From contig LATX02000001.1 in assembly GCA_001466705.2 (NCBI GenBank), forward strand, positions 2,728,001 through 2,792,000: a DNA stretch of 64,000 nucleotides, read 5' to 3'. Both the position numbers and the translations under genes were made by a program. The notes beneath the pieces were generated by a model. It was not told the origin of the DNA. It ran no database searches and saw only the letters and a program-made list of their open reading frames with translations. How positions within the stretch are numbered: position 1 is the first letter of the stretch; each line of letters begins with the position of its first letter. Below, piece by piece: positions 33,379-44,800 of this stretch. The stretch comes from Moniliophthora roreri (Eukaryota; Basidiomycota; Agaricomycetes; Agaricales; Marasmiaceae).

Positions 33379-36152
33379 TTAGGGACGTTTAGGCTGCTGA
33401 GATGCATAATAAAAAAGTTAATGTGAGAGTCGGCGAACGGAAGTACAGACGGGGCTTACCATGTACGACATGTACTGTTGGTAGTTCCCAGGTGCAGCAG
33501 CAGCGTTAGCTGGGGATGGTGTCGTACCCATCATTGGAGGTGGCGGCATGAAGCCTGGCATTCCGGGTGCTGCTCCTGGTTGCTGTTGCTGGACGCCTTG
33601 AAGGAGCGCCATTACATTCGGTGGAAGGCCAGCTAATGCGGCTGGTGGCGGCGGTGACCCTGATGATGGGACTGTTGGTTGAGGTGTCGAAGCCGGCGGG
33701 GGCACACCACCATAGAGGCTAGGGGGAGGCACACCAGGATAAGATGGTATTGAACCTGTTGGCGCGGGGGGGTAGTATGGGTTTCCAGGGGGTGGAACAG
33801 CCGCAGGCATCCCAGGCATTGAAGCTGCTGGTGATGCCGGTGGTGGTGCTGCACCCGCCGGTTGTTTTAGAGCAGCCAATAGCTGGAGACAAATAGTTCA
33901 GAAGAGTTGAAATGAAACCGGTGGAAGAGAACGAACCTGCTGCACTTTTTTGGCCTGTTCCAGTCGGTCGTCAGAAGACTAGAATATCCAAGTCAGTTAT
34001 GCTAAAATACAATCACAACGAGACTTGCCTGAGCTGATACTGGCGCTGTCGCTACTGTTGGCGGTGCGAATGAGGGTGGTGGTGGTGGAACATTGTAACC
34101 ACTAGATGCGCCACCATTTCCAAACCGAGGACCGTCATATCGGTCGCCATATCCATCTTTTCTGTTTTCCCATCCATCATCGTATCGGCGACCACCACCT
34201 CCTCCACGTTGACGATCCCGTCCGTAGTTATCTCGGCGATCATGACCGTCGTCGTCATATCCTCCCCGGTTTCCTCCTCGACCTCTTCCACGATTACCAC
34301 GTCCACTACCACGTCCACCTCGTCGACCACCGTCATCATCCCACTGGTTGTGGTTACGTCTATCCGGGCTACGGTCCGTATGAGGAATCTTTCAACCAAG
34401 GCAGCGCCGGAATGTACTTACCGATGTGAACCTTGAGCTCCACCATCGTTAGGGTCCCATGCGAATGCAACTTCCATCACACCATCTTGTAGGCTCTGAT
34501 GTCTTAGACGGTCGAAAGCCTCGTCACATGCCTTTGGACTAGTGAGAAAGTGGCGAAAAGCACTGTGAGGAACTCACCCTTGTGTCATAATACTCGACAT
34601 ATCGTGAGCTGCAGGCGAAATCAGCTTCTTTGCCCGAGATCAGAATATGAGGGAGCGCATACTCAATTCTGTCTCCGACAGGCTGGATAGATTTGACGTC
34701 GCCAAACTGCTGGAATTTCCTTCTTACTTCATTTTCATCAATCATCTGGCCAGACATCGAATTCCTGAGGGTAACTTGGAGGCATCCTTGGAGTTGCTGT
34801 GGCGGAGATAAGTGTCAGCAGTAGAATAATACCCCAAACGGGTGCCTACAGTATTCTTCTCGCCGTCCTTATCATCGCGAGGTAAGGAGTAGTGGACGTC
34901 GATCTGTCAAGAGGAAATGAATTCTTGTAGTTGGGGGTCTAAATTTCCACCTACGGGTCGGCCACTGATTTCGGAGCCCTGCAGCCTTTCTCGGGCACGC
35001 TCTGCAGCACGAAGATCGAACTGACGAGGGGCAATGAGCGCTTGTCGAACCGGTCGACAATGTCTGACTCACATAGGTCACGAAAACCATGCCTCGTGTT
35101 GATATAAGATCAAAAAACGTCTTAATGTCCCCATGCTCTTCGAATAGACGGCGAACATCTTGACTATTGGTTTCATACTAAGGAATGCATTAGCGCTCGT
35201 ATAAAAAAAAAGACGCCGAAGAGGCTCAGATGTCGAAAAGAAGCACAATCATAGCTGGACAAAAAACTTGCCTTTATGTTACGTATAAACAAGGTTCTAC
35301 ATGGGCGTTCTCGTTGAATTCGCTCTTCAATGATGGAATCGTGCACTTTGTCTTCTCTATCCTTACGAGCAGGTCCAGACCTCCGCATGCGACCAAAGCT
35401 GTCTTCTTCATATCCTGATCCGTCTATATAAAAAATGATAATCGAATGTGAGTGTACAGATCAATTGGAGACAGAAAACTGGATAAAATTGGAGACGTAT
35501 CAGATTTTCACCACCACCACGGCACAAATGCTACGTTCCCATCCTGGTTCCTCAAGGCTAAGCGCGTAAACGCGCACCTCAGTGGACTCGACTGACACAA
35601 AAGACTTTCACTTTCTTTCCAACATTCCAACATTCAGAAGTGACGCCAAAATCAACCAAATCAAGCCACATCGCCCTCGCTCAGAGAAGAACTCAGTGGT
35701 TTGACCTCGCAAGACTCGAGTGCCTCAGAAGATTTCAAATGTGCGCGTCGCGGTGCGAAAAACAAATGGCCTCCTGTGGTTTTCACGGTTCGAAAATTCA
35801 ATCTCAAGAGCGCACCTTCAGCTTTACCATAGCCCTGGTTGTTGTAGCCATACTGCTGCTGAGATGAAGGGCTCCCGTAGTTTTGGTAGTATGAACCGGA
35901 ATTATCATAAGAATTGTAACCGTTCACGTCGTCTTGAGGGCCTTGATCATAACCGCCGTAGTTCATGGCACCACTGTCGTAACCGCCTCCACTCCACCCA
36001 CCGCCGCTGCCACCACCTCCGCCTCCACGACCACGGCCGAATCCTCGACCTCGGTTACCGCCTCTGTGATGCCTATCAGGCCCTGGACCACCTGCTGAGC
36101 CGCCACGGTGGCTGTCGTAGCCTCCTCCGCCATAGGGGTGGTGTCGATTCAT
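33379..36152 (-). CDS. Mei2-like RNA-binding protein with RGG head and proline-rich tail
   Basis: About eight exons. Exon 1 (MNRHHPYGGGGYDSHRGGSA) is an RGG/Gly-rich region of about 110 residues ending YGYNNQGYGKAE. A 392-nt intron (35424-35815), far longer than the others, leads to DGSGYEDSFGRMRRSGPARK. RRM1 has CRTLFIRNIK (RNP2), an alpha helix SQDVRRLFEEHGDIKTFF, and RGMVFVTYFDLRAAERARER (RNP1), then GRPIDVHYSLPRDDKDGEKN. RRM2 has GCLQVTLRNS, ENEVRRKFQQFGDVKSIQPV, SRYVEYYDTRACDEAFDRLR. An RGG/Asp-rich linker follows (RGSGRGNRGRGRGGNRG) and then proline-rich repeats (ANAAAAPGNYQQYMSYM), ending QPKRP. The paired RRMs with FVTYFDLRAAERA resemble Mei2-type proteins. The likely role is mRNA binding in granules. 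It is divergent from RAB5. Confidence 0.82.
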
Positions 36153-36497
36153 TTTTTTTACAACGTGTTGGGGTGAAAACGTAGTGAACGCTCAGTGACG
36201 TGTCAAGTTGCTGGATCCGAACCGGAAGAAATAAAGGCACTCGGTTTGTTGAGAAAGCAGTGGCCGGTAAACGGTGATGAGAGTCGATTTTCGACTTGAC
36301 GAACTCAACTCAGGCCGACTGATATAAGGATGGGCGATGCAGAAAGAATCAGAGATGTTGATGATGATCGTTCGGGAGCAAGTCGAAAATGGACCTTGCT
36401 GAGCAAATCGAACGAGAAAATTGATTTCGGGGTTTGCCGCGTCACCCCACCTTTGCAGTGCTACAGCAACCCGTGCAGCTTCATACCACTGACGACC
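36153..36497. promoter_or_regulatory. Shared divergent promoter of the RRM gene and RAB5
   Basis: Starts of the minus-strand RRM gene (36152) and the plus-strand RAB5 gene (36498) lie 345 bp apart, so both promoters must overlap here. No clear TATA box is visible. Function is inferred only from the gene layout. Confidence 0.4.
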
Positions 36498-37503
36498 ATG
36501 TCCAAGCAATTTCAGTTTAAGCTTGTTCTTCTAGGCAAGATTTATTCTTTCTCATACATTTTCCCTTATTTACGGTGATTTAGGCGAGTCTGCGGTCGGT
36601 AAATCCAGGTATCTACCACAAGACCCATATCTCGTACTCGACCAATGACGAACTCTTATCAACAGTCTCGTTCTTCGCTTTGTCAAGGATCAGTTCGACG
36701 ACTATCGGGAAAGCACAATTGGCGGTAAGAGATGCATTCACCCTGCTCCATAGATTCTACGAGCTTAAATAACTACCGTCCATAGCTGCCTTCTTAACGC
36801 AAACCGTTACGCTAGATGACGGAACGACAGTCAAGTTCGAGATTTGGTGCGCTCTAGAGTATCCTGAGAGGTGATTTTGGGCTCTTATTCTGTCTATTAG
36901 GGATACTGCTGGCCAGGAGCGGTATAAGGTACGTGTTTCGGTGTCTCCTTAACGCCGCGATGGTAACTCATTCGTATTTTTCCGTATAGTCATTAGTATG
37001 TCTGATATCTTCACTTTGTCGACTCTGGCCTCATGGTTCACTAGGCACCCATGTACTACCGAAACGCCAACTGTGCCGTTGTGGTCTATGACATAACGCA
37101 ATCCGCGTCACTCGAGAAGGCCCGAAATTGGATACGGGAACTTCAACGTCAAGCCGACCCATCCATAGTCATCGCGTTGTGTGGAAACAAGTCTGATCTA
37201 GCCGCTCGAAGACAGGTCACAGAGGAGGAGGCCAAGAAGTATGCTGAAGAGGAGGGCCTCATGTGGGGAGAGACGTCGGCCAAGACTGGCGAAGGTGTTT
37301 CTGATATCTTTACGGCTATCGGTGCGTTCCATGCTCAGGTGATGCTAATCGCAGCTAAACTAGTATTTGGTTTAGCTAAGAAGCTTCCCTTGACCGCACC
37401 ACCACCTCGGGCTGGCGCAACACGAGGTGCCCCTGCGCGAGCTGGTGTGGATTTGAACAAGCAAACCACAGCACAAAGTCAAGGAGATGCCTGCAATTGT
37501 TGA
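36498..37503 (+). CDS. RAB5: Rab5-type small GTPase
   Basis: Seven or eight exons. The spliced protein begins MSKQFQFKLVLLGESAVGKS (P-loop, GESAVGKS) and continues SLVLRFVKDQFDDYRESTIG and AAFLTQTVTLDDGTTVKFEI (effector loop with the AAFLTQTV typical of Rab5). Then come [20 protein letters not shown] (switch II), VVVYDITQSASLEKARNWIR, GNKSDL (guanine recognition) and ETSAKTGEGVSDIF. It ends GDACNC, a C-terminal double-cysteine prenylation site. Family knowledge: Rab5 (Vps21/Ypt51 in yeast) controls early endosome fusion. The gene is divergent from the RRM gene. All five G motifs look intact. It lies 10 kb from IST1, another endosomal gene, probably by chance. Confidence 0.93.
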
Positions 37504-38384
37504 ATGTCTTCTCATAGATGTTTCATGGGTCTACTGTTACCTATCTCGTTTACCTCCTCACTACCCTACCCTCGTCCTGTCTACTTCCCAATTCATGCTC
37601 TACTACTTTCTGTAAAATAATTCCTCTTACATGGTTTCACATACTTATGGACTATTGGACATATTTCCTGCATACAGTGCAGATTGGTTCTGGCTGAATG
37701 GATCTGACTCAGGGACTGTGCCCAGTACATCAAATATTCTCGCAGCAGTTGACTATCATTATCATCTCCAAAAGGCGTTGTATTCTGTTTTTGGACGTTC
37801 ATCAGGTACTAACGACCAACACTCCCGAATAGGCTTTATCAGCCGTTACCACTTCCAGTCGTCTTCGGTCTATCTACTTAGATAGAGCTCTAGTGAGGAG
37901 CTTCAAAGCGGTTGGTGTAGAATTCGAGCAACATGAGCACTTTGAATGCATCGTAAACATTCTCAGTCCAAAGATCGCCCTGACAGCCCCAGTTTGGTGG
38001 GAATGTCACTTTTCGGTAGCTCTTCATGTACACTTTTTGCACAGTTTCCTCCAGTTAAATTTTGGTCCCGGTGAAAAGATTGCAATCGTTGTGTTATGTG
38101 CCCAAGTCCCGCATGTTTGTGCGCGTCTTCCACTACCAGAAAGGTCAGATGAGTTATGTAATACGTATATATACATGGCAGACAACTAAGTATTACAGTG
38201 TATGTATGCAGAGAATAATCTATCAAAAATCGTCAAGGTCATTAACAGAGTCGTAATCTACGTGACGCATGGGGTACTAAATAACACGAGAACACAGCGA
38301 TATAAAGAACTGAAAACCAATGATAACATATTGTAAACAATACCGACAGTCCATACGCGAGAAAAAGAAAACAGACGACTAAAG
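37504..38384. other. Gap between convergent genes
   Basis: About 880 bp between the ends of RAB5 (+) and the large coiled-coil gene (-). Only short open frames occur, and no domain is seen. AT-rich parts near 38160-38340 are consistent with 3' untranslated regions. Confidence 0.4.
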
Positions 38385-41300
38385 TCAGCCTCTAAAGACA
38401 CATCTCCCTCTCCTCACAGCACCAGAGTTCTCTGCGGCAGGAGCATCATAAATGGAGCTGTACGCGCTTCGTCCCCTTCGACTAATACCCACTTCACGAC
38501 CAATCCTCAGGTCAAAATCAATCATAGACTGCCTCCTGTTCACCTCCTCAATTTGGCAACCCAATGCACTCCGGCCAACTTCATCCCAAGCCAAAGTGAG
38601 TACTTTCTCCTTGCCACCGTGCAGGGTCCCGCAGCTCTTATTGCTGGAGTTGGGCTCCCAGCTGAGGCCTTGTTCATACCCAACATTTTTCAGTGCCTTT
38701 AAACGAAGGTAGACAGGGTTTGCGACTAGTCTTGGTCTGGCAATAGGCATAGGAGTAGGAGGTACCTGCTTCTGATCACGTTGGGATCGACGTGTGGGAG
38801 AATGTGAGCTCGACCTCGACCCATTTCGCCTAGAACGTGAGGCACGTGGGGGTGGCGAAGAAGAAAGTCGTGTGGAAAAGCGTCCAGTTCCTTTCATCGT
38901 CGTGGATGAAGATGGTACTGAGAGTGATCCAAACTCCATGGCATCTTCAAACGTCTGTCGGTTCTGCTGGATAAAAGCTCGTCTGTGGGGAGAAAGAGTA
39001 ATAGGCAGCGGAGGCTTGAAGACTAAGGGGTAAGGTAAAGGAGAGGGCAAGATGGTTTTTGGAGGGTGCGTTGGTGGAAATGGTGAAACCAGAGGAATGT
39101 AAACAATTTCCTCTTGATCGACTTCAGCACGCTCTCTTCCCGAATTTCTCGCGGCCTTTTCATTGGCAGAGTCAAGCGAAAACGCCGCATGATGATTCCC
39201 TGGGATCTTTGAAGAGGAAGTCGAAGTACGGGCGTCCATCGCCTCCTGACTCTGCCGCGAAAATACCTCTTTTCGCACAGTCGGAACAGTCACAAACTGT
39301 TCAACTTCCTGTCTACTGGCCCTATATCCTACTGGTCTCAATCGCTTCTTTAGCACCGTCAACCTTGCATTGATCCCATTACTATCAAGGCGGCCACGAT
39401 CACCGGCGTCGGTAATACGAAATTCACGATCCCATGCATCAGCATTACTTGATACTGTAGGCACTGCAGCGAACACCGTCATATTGATATAGGCTGTTTG
39501 GAATCCCCTGGCAAGCTCGACGAATCGAGTCATTTGGCGCGCAATCCCAGCGGCTCCGACACTACCGATGCGGTCACTGACATTTGACTGAATATGACTC
39601 CCACTTGCGGCATCGCTATCATCCTCCCCGACTTCAACAGAGGACTTTGATAAGGTCTCATCGTTGTTTTCGAGCGATAAAGGGCCGTCAGACGCCATGA
39701 TAGGTGTCAAGCGTGAGTAGAGCCGATGGTGACAAGAGTGAACCAGGTTATGTTGTTGGCTGCAGTCCTTGCTATGCTGCTGGTTGGCTGCAGCTGCGAT
39801 GGCAGATTTGCGTAGCCAGCCGGTAACAGTTGCTTTGACGCTGGTACTGGGATTGAAGTGGACGTGTGAATGAGGAATGACGCTGGCTTTGATAGGGGAG
39901 GTGGAAAGCGAAGTCGACGGTGTTGTAATATTCGTACTGGAAGACGAGGAAGAGGAGAATGACGAAAGCCAAGAGCCAGCACGAGTCAATGCACCACTCG
40001 AAGACGAAGATGACAAGGTTGGCGAGGTCGGCGACAAGCAGGAATTAGATGAAGCAGACGCCGCAGAACATGCGGCACATCTGCTATTTCTGCTGCCAGT
40101 GCTCCGAATCGAGCTTGTACTGTTTTGCCTTGTTGGTTGTGGAGGTAATGTCAGCTTTTTCTTCGATTTGGACTCGGTCTGGTTTTCTTTGTCCCGACCG
40201 TCTTCGTCGCCCCAGCATAGAGGCCTTCCCCTGGGCATTCGCCCACCATCTGTCCAAGTTACTTCAACCAATAGAGATTCCAGGAGCTCATTAGCTTGCT
40301 TGCGGCGTCGAGCATCATCCCCCTGACCAACAGACTTCCGACTCTGGTGGCTAGGTATAAAGGCACTGGTTAGTGCCTGTAGTGACGGCTCCGGACACTG
40401 CCCTCTGCTCCTACTTCGTGGCTTCGGACTTCGGCTATGGCTACGGATATCGCCAGCGTCTCCCGCACACGGATACCGCGGATCCGCTGACTCTGTTGAG
40501 ACCGGGAATAATGGCCCACGCATAGATGTCAACACGTCCCTAAAGGAGACAGTGACATTTGAATTCCGCAGTGAGAGTGAGGGCGACTGTATGCGTCCGG
40601 ATGACTCGTCGTCGTCGTCATCACTCTGTAAAGAGGTGGACGGCGAATATGCAAGCATTGGGCGAGGAGGGGTGACTGATGGCTCCTTTTCGGCCTCTGA
40701 TATGACGTTCGAGTCATAATTATGGGTAAGGGACGTCCCTGCCTGTTGATTGCGTCGTGCAGTTGATGAATTTGAAAATGACGACGAGAATGGCGGCGAA
40801 ATATTATCGATTGAGGTCGTTGGATTAGCAGCCCGACGACGACGAGGTGGCGGAGGTACTTTGGGAATGGGCATAAATGAATAGAGGTACTTGTCGTTAA
40901 GGGAGCTCGACGATGAGGTAGACTCGGAACGTTCCGCTGAAAGACCAGCATACGACAGCTTTGATTTTGTCGTTGACGAACGAGCAGAATATCTACTTTG
41001 GACATTTGTCCTGCGTTCAGCTGCTTCCTTATCTCGCACTCTTCTTCGCCTCTCCGAGTCCTCCCATTTCCGACGTTCCTCCTCTCTCTTCTTCTCCAAA
41101 AACTCTTTCTCTTCTCTGAGCCTCTTCTTCTCCCCTTCCCAAATCTTCTCGCAGTGCGACTCCCAGTCTCTTCTTCTCCGTTGCTCTGCCTCTTCATGCT
41201 CTCTGCGCTTCCGCTGCTCATTCTCGACACGAAACCGCTCTCGTTCTGCCCGCTGCATCTCTTTAATGGCCTCCTCGTCCTCTGCACTCATTAGACCACC

Positions 41301-41828
41301 AGCAGGAATAAAACACTCGTCAAAGTCCTCCGGTTTAACTGCGGCAATTCGTGGGTCAGAATCCGAAGTAACCTCGATGCCTTTGAGTTTGAGCAGGAGA
41401 ATCTTCGCTAGGTGGATGTCATCTAGTGCGTAGGCAACATGAAGCTGGTCCTGCAGCGTCAAAGGCGGCGGTATACCGCCTGGTTCTGGTGAATCACGGC
41501 CGCATTCCTGAGCGCCGTGAATGGGTGTCATGGAACCGGAAGTGGGTGGGGACTGCGAAGGAGAAGGAGGGTATACGCAATCCACTTGATTTGTAGTATC
41601 TTTATTGAAAAAAACTAAGTTAAAATGTAGGAAAGTAGAGAGAAAATACACACCAATTCCTGGTGCCACTGGGATAGACAGGGGCTTTAAGGAGGACGTG
41701 GGGGTCGTGTACAAAGGAGGTTCTGGCGCGGGTGTGACTGTGACCAATGACAAATGGCCGGTTTGCTGTTGCTCTTGTCTCCGGACCGCCACCATCGAGA
41801 CCGACGGCGAGCGACCGCGTCGCTGCAT
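38385..41828 (-). CDS. Large disordered coiled-coil protein, unknown
   Basis: A nearly uninterrupted frame of about 1,147 codons from the ATG at 41828 (MQRRGRSPSVSMVAVRRQEQ). A 54-nt stretch after VAPGI begins GTGTGT and ends AATAAAG; it looks like an intron but has a length divisible by three and no stop. Conserved-looking parts are PPPLTLQDQLHVAYALDDIH, LAKILLLKLKGIEVTSDSDP and DFDECFIPAGGLMSAEDEEA. Then follows a coiled coil of about 110 residues rich in Glu/Arg/Lys (RAERERFRVENEQRKRREHE, EKKREEERRKWEDSERRRRV). The remaining 800 residues are Ser/Thr/Pro-rich and mostly disordered, with islands such as YINMTVFAAVPTVSSNADAW and a basic end (GAVRRGRCVFRG). No enzyme or known domain is visible. 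A scaffold or cytoskeleton-linked role is possible but not shown. Confidence 0.72.
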   Translation of the reverse strand: MQRRGRSPSVSMVAVRRQEQQQTGHLSLVTVTPAPEPPLYTTPTSSLKPLSIPVAPGIGVYFLSTFLHFNLVFFNKDTTNQVDCVYPPSPSQSPPTSGSMTPIHGAQECGRDSPEPGGIPPPLTLQDQLHVAYALDDIHLAKILLLKLKGIEVTSDSDPRIAAVKPEDFDECFIPAGGLMSAEDEEAIKEMQRAERERFRVENEQRKRREHEEAEQRRRRDWESHCEKIWEGEKKRLREEKEFLEKKREEERRKWEDSERRRRVRDKEAAERRTNVQSRYSARSSTTKSKLSYAGLSAERSESTSSSSSLNDKYLYSFMPIPKVPPPPRRRRAANPTTSIDNISPPFSSSFSNSSTARRNQQAGTSLTHNYDSNVISEAEKEPSVTPPRPMLAYSPSTSLQSDDDDDESSGRIQSPSLSLRNSNVTVSFRDVLTSMRGPLFPVSTESADPRYPCAGDAGDIRSHSRSPKPRSRSRGQCPEPSLQALTSAFIPSHQSRKSVGQGDDARRRKQANELLESLLVEVTWTDGGRMPRGRPLCWGDEDGRDKENQTESKSKKKLTLPPQPTRQNSTSSIRSTGSRNSRCAACSAASASSNSCLSPTSPTLSSSSSSGALTRAGSWLSSFSSSSSSSTNITTPSTSLSTSPIKASVIPHSHVHFNPSTSVKATVTGWLRKSAIAAAANQQHSKDCSQQHNLVHSCHHRLYSRLTPIMASDGPLSLENNDETLSKSSVEVGEDDSDAASGSHIQSNVSDRIGSVGAAGIARQMTRFVELARGFQTAYINMTVFAAVPTVSSNADAWDREFRITDAGDRGRLDSNGINARLTVLKKRLRPVGYRASRQEVEQFVTVPTVRKEVFSRQSQEAMDARTSTSSSKIPGNHHAAFSLDSANEKAARNSGRERAEVDQEEIVYIPLVSPFPPTHPPKTILPSPLPYPLVFKPPLPITLSPHRRAFIQQNRQTFEDAMEFGSLSVPSSSTTMKGTGRFSTRLSSSPPPRASRSRRNGSRSSSHSPTRRSQRDQKQVPPTPMPIARPRLVANPVYLRLKALKNVGYEQGLSWEPNSSNKSCGTLHGGKEKVLTLAWDEVGRSALGCQIEEVNRRQSMIDFDLRIGREVGISRRGRSAYSSIYDAPAAENSGAVRRGRCVFRG

Positions 41829-44800
41829 CCTTGACTCCAGCTCTACTGGCAAAAACGTATATATGTCAAACCGAGGTTTAGACGGGCAAGATGGGAAAGA
41901 AAGGAAGAATCTAATAAATTATCAACAAATTATAACCGTCTACGTATTATGTTGCCTCAAGGCAGAAAGGGATCAAGATCTAGATGCTGCATCACAGCTC
42001 TCACACTTCACCAGATAACGGTTTACCCTGGCCTCCAATCCGTTTTTGCCATGTCGCATGTCATTTTCTCCTTGGAATCTTAGCTGTGCTTCCTTATCTC
42101 CCAATCACAAGCTCATCTCAATTTGCTACTATCCACATTCACATACGCGCCTACAAATACTCCAGCTCCTTTCGGCGGCCGTTACCTTTACTTGCCGGCT
42201 TTGGACGAGTTCTCGTTCCTGTTATGTCGGTTTCATCATTTTGGGTCATGTTGTCTATAAGTGGACTAACAACATACATATGCTTCCCTCCCAGCATCAC
42301 TCCAACTTGGTCCATTCCGTTCTCAGGCCCCTCAACTTTAATACCTGTCGGCATCGTTCCATGGACTCATCTAGACTGATTCCTTGACTCAAAAATACAT
42401 ACTTGAACGCTTCAAGCCTGGGCTTTGGCTGTTTTGGGCCCTGACACAGGCTAGGTGGTGCCGTTAGCTCGATTCCTACACTGTATCTGCACTGGTCGTT
42501 GTTACCATCGATGATTCCACAGCATCTTATCTGTGCATCGAACACACCAGAGTACCCTCGCCACAACACCACTTTTCCCCGAGATTCCTTCGGCATGACC
42601 AAGTTTCAAAGGCCTCCTCATGACTTCACCTCGGTATTCAGGATATAACAATACCGCGATAGGTTTGGGTACTGGCTTTGTCCCCAGTTCTTCTTGGGAT
42701 CATGCATACATTGTGCTTCCCTCTTCCATGCAAATGCTCTCTCTAGCTGTCATCAGACCTGCTCTTGGATTCCGACTCTAAATTTAATGGCTTAACCTCA
42801 TCCGCGCTCACTCGACGTCTTGAGGTCCCCGTCGTTCCTCTTTTGCTTCAATTTCTCATCTCTTCCGCCTTTACACTTCCTTTGCCTAATCCCCGCAGTC
42901 GTTGATACTCAATTTCTGCAAGACATCAGTTTCAGCTGTTGACCGGTGCATGGATCTGATACATCTATCTCCCAGCATACCAGTTTCCATTTGCTCTTAT
43001 CCGTTTACTTACCATACTTAGCTGATTCTCGTCTTAATGACGGCTGATTACTGTCCTATGTGCCGATAGGTGTTCTAATCTTGAAGTTTCGGCAGATGAT
43101 AAGGTAGCAATTTAGACAGAATTGATCAATGTCGTTGCCGTCGCATCTACTTTTCAACGCCACTTCCCGCGTCTATCTCATCTCTACGCTCATTACCACA
43201 ACGCGGAAAGCACTATTCAATAGTCCAAAGCTGAGTGAAGTTTGGTACTCCAACTCAGTGTCAAATGACCTCTGTAGTATTTTTGTTTCTCTCCTCTCTA
43301 AAGTCTACATCCCCCCCTTGTTACTCTTATTCAGTTCTGCACCCTCTGCGCAATACCTCCGCGGCGCCGGGAACGTCACCGACGGAACCTGCAAGGGGTG
43401 AGAGCCTAGCGCGCTCAGCGCTCGCTAATCTCCGAACACTGGCTGTTGGACATACTGTCAAACGCCGTTCAATTGACTCTTCTATATCCATAGCCATCCT
43501 GGCCACTTCTGAAGTGACCAGCTTGTTTTTGCCGTCGTCTTTCTTGCACCCTCACATGACGACCCCGAAGCTAGTTAGCTTTCTGTTCTTCGCGAGCAAT
43601 AGATAAGAGTTTCACTACGACTCCCGCACTATGATGATGTAGGGTCTGTATCTCAAAGGCTAAAGCCACACATTGATAGTGGCGTGATTCCCCGAGACAC
43701 CCTATGGCCGACCTTGCAAAGCATCACTTCCCCAATTGTTCAACGGTCGGGAGATTTTGCAGTAACGACCCAGTGATGCTGTATCCTGCGCAAATCCATC
43801 CACCTCTACTCGGATTACACGTACACATATCGTGATAAGCACCGAGCTATCCGCTTTGGAGATAAAAGTCTTGCGTGTATTGTACGCAGGGGTGATTCAC
43901 GATGTGATACTTCCGTTTCTCTTGGCATTTCCTTTATGCTCTTTCAAAGTTTCACGTCGCGCCTGAGCGCAGTACCTCTTTGACTTGTTCGTAAACGACT
44001 GACGGCCCGAGATGAAGCGAAAAACGGCTTTGCTGTTATACCGCGATGTTGTTACATCACAACTACGGTGGCGGAACAAAGGCGGCGCATTGGCGGCGCA
44101 CGAATTGAGTCGCAGAGCTTACGCGTCCGAAACGCGTAGCGATGTATATTCAGACGCTCCTAGCATATATCACCAACTCCTTGATATTTAAATTGATTCA
44201 TGCGGGTAGACATAAGTTTAGTTAGATGAAAATGAGGGTGTGGTGTTTCCACAGCTGAATGACCGTTTGGAGTGTAAAAATAAAAGGCAAGCTCTGGCGA
44301 CACGCTGGATACAGCGTGTTGCCCAAGATGATACAATTGACACAAGGGGTACGAAAACAAGCCTTGTTGCTGTGATTCGCTCTGACTCGCTCCACGGACC
44401 ATGAAAGGGAGAACATAATGGGCAGGTTCTGGATACATGCTGTAGTCAACGTGCTGACTGTGTCAAATACCCTTTGTACTTGCGCTCGATGAGATGGTGT
44501 CTATTGCTGCTGGATAATCGATCCACACCTTGGGCATCAACTAGTGTACGCACCACTACCATCATGACCGCACGGTGCCGGCAGTGGATCCTCTCGGAGA
44601 CCACATATCTCTACGCCTCGAGGCGACCTTGAAATCACTATGCTATCCAAAAGATCAAGACCAAGCCTTGATAATCCGAAGTCAAGGGTTCTCATGACAT
44701 GGTATTCTTTACCGCCTTCCCGAAACCCCAAGTGATAAGGCACCAGTCGAACGGGGAAGTATGAACGTGAGTATCATTTTCCGTCCACGTAGAACTGGGG

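Noticed and set aside
40529..41287. 252-codon frame in the coiled-coil gene
   Set aside because: A shadow of the main minus-strand frame, rich in Arg because of the shifted Glu/Lys/Arg codons.
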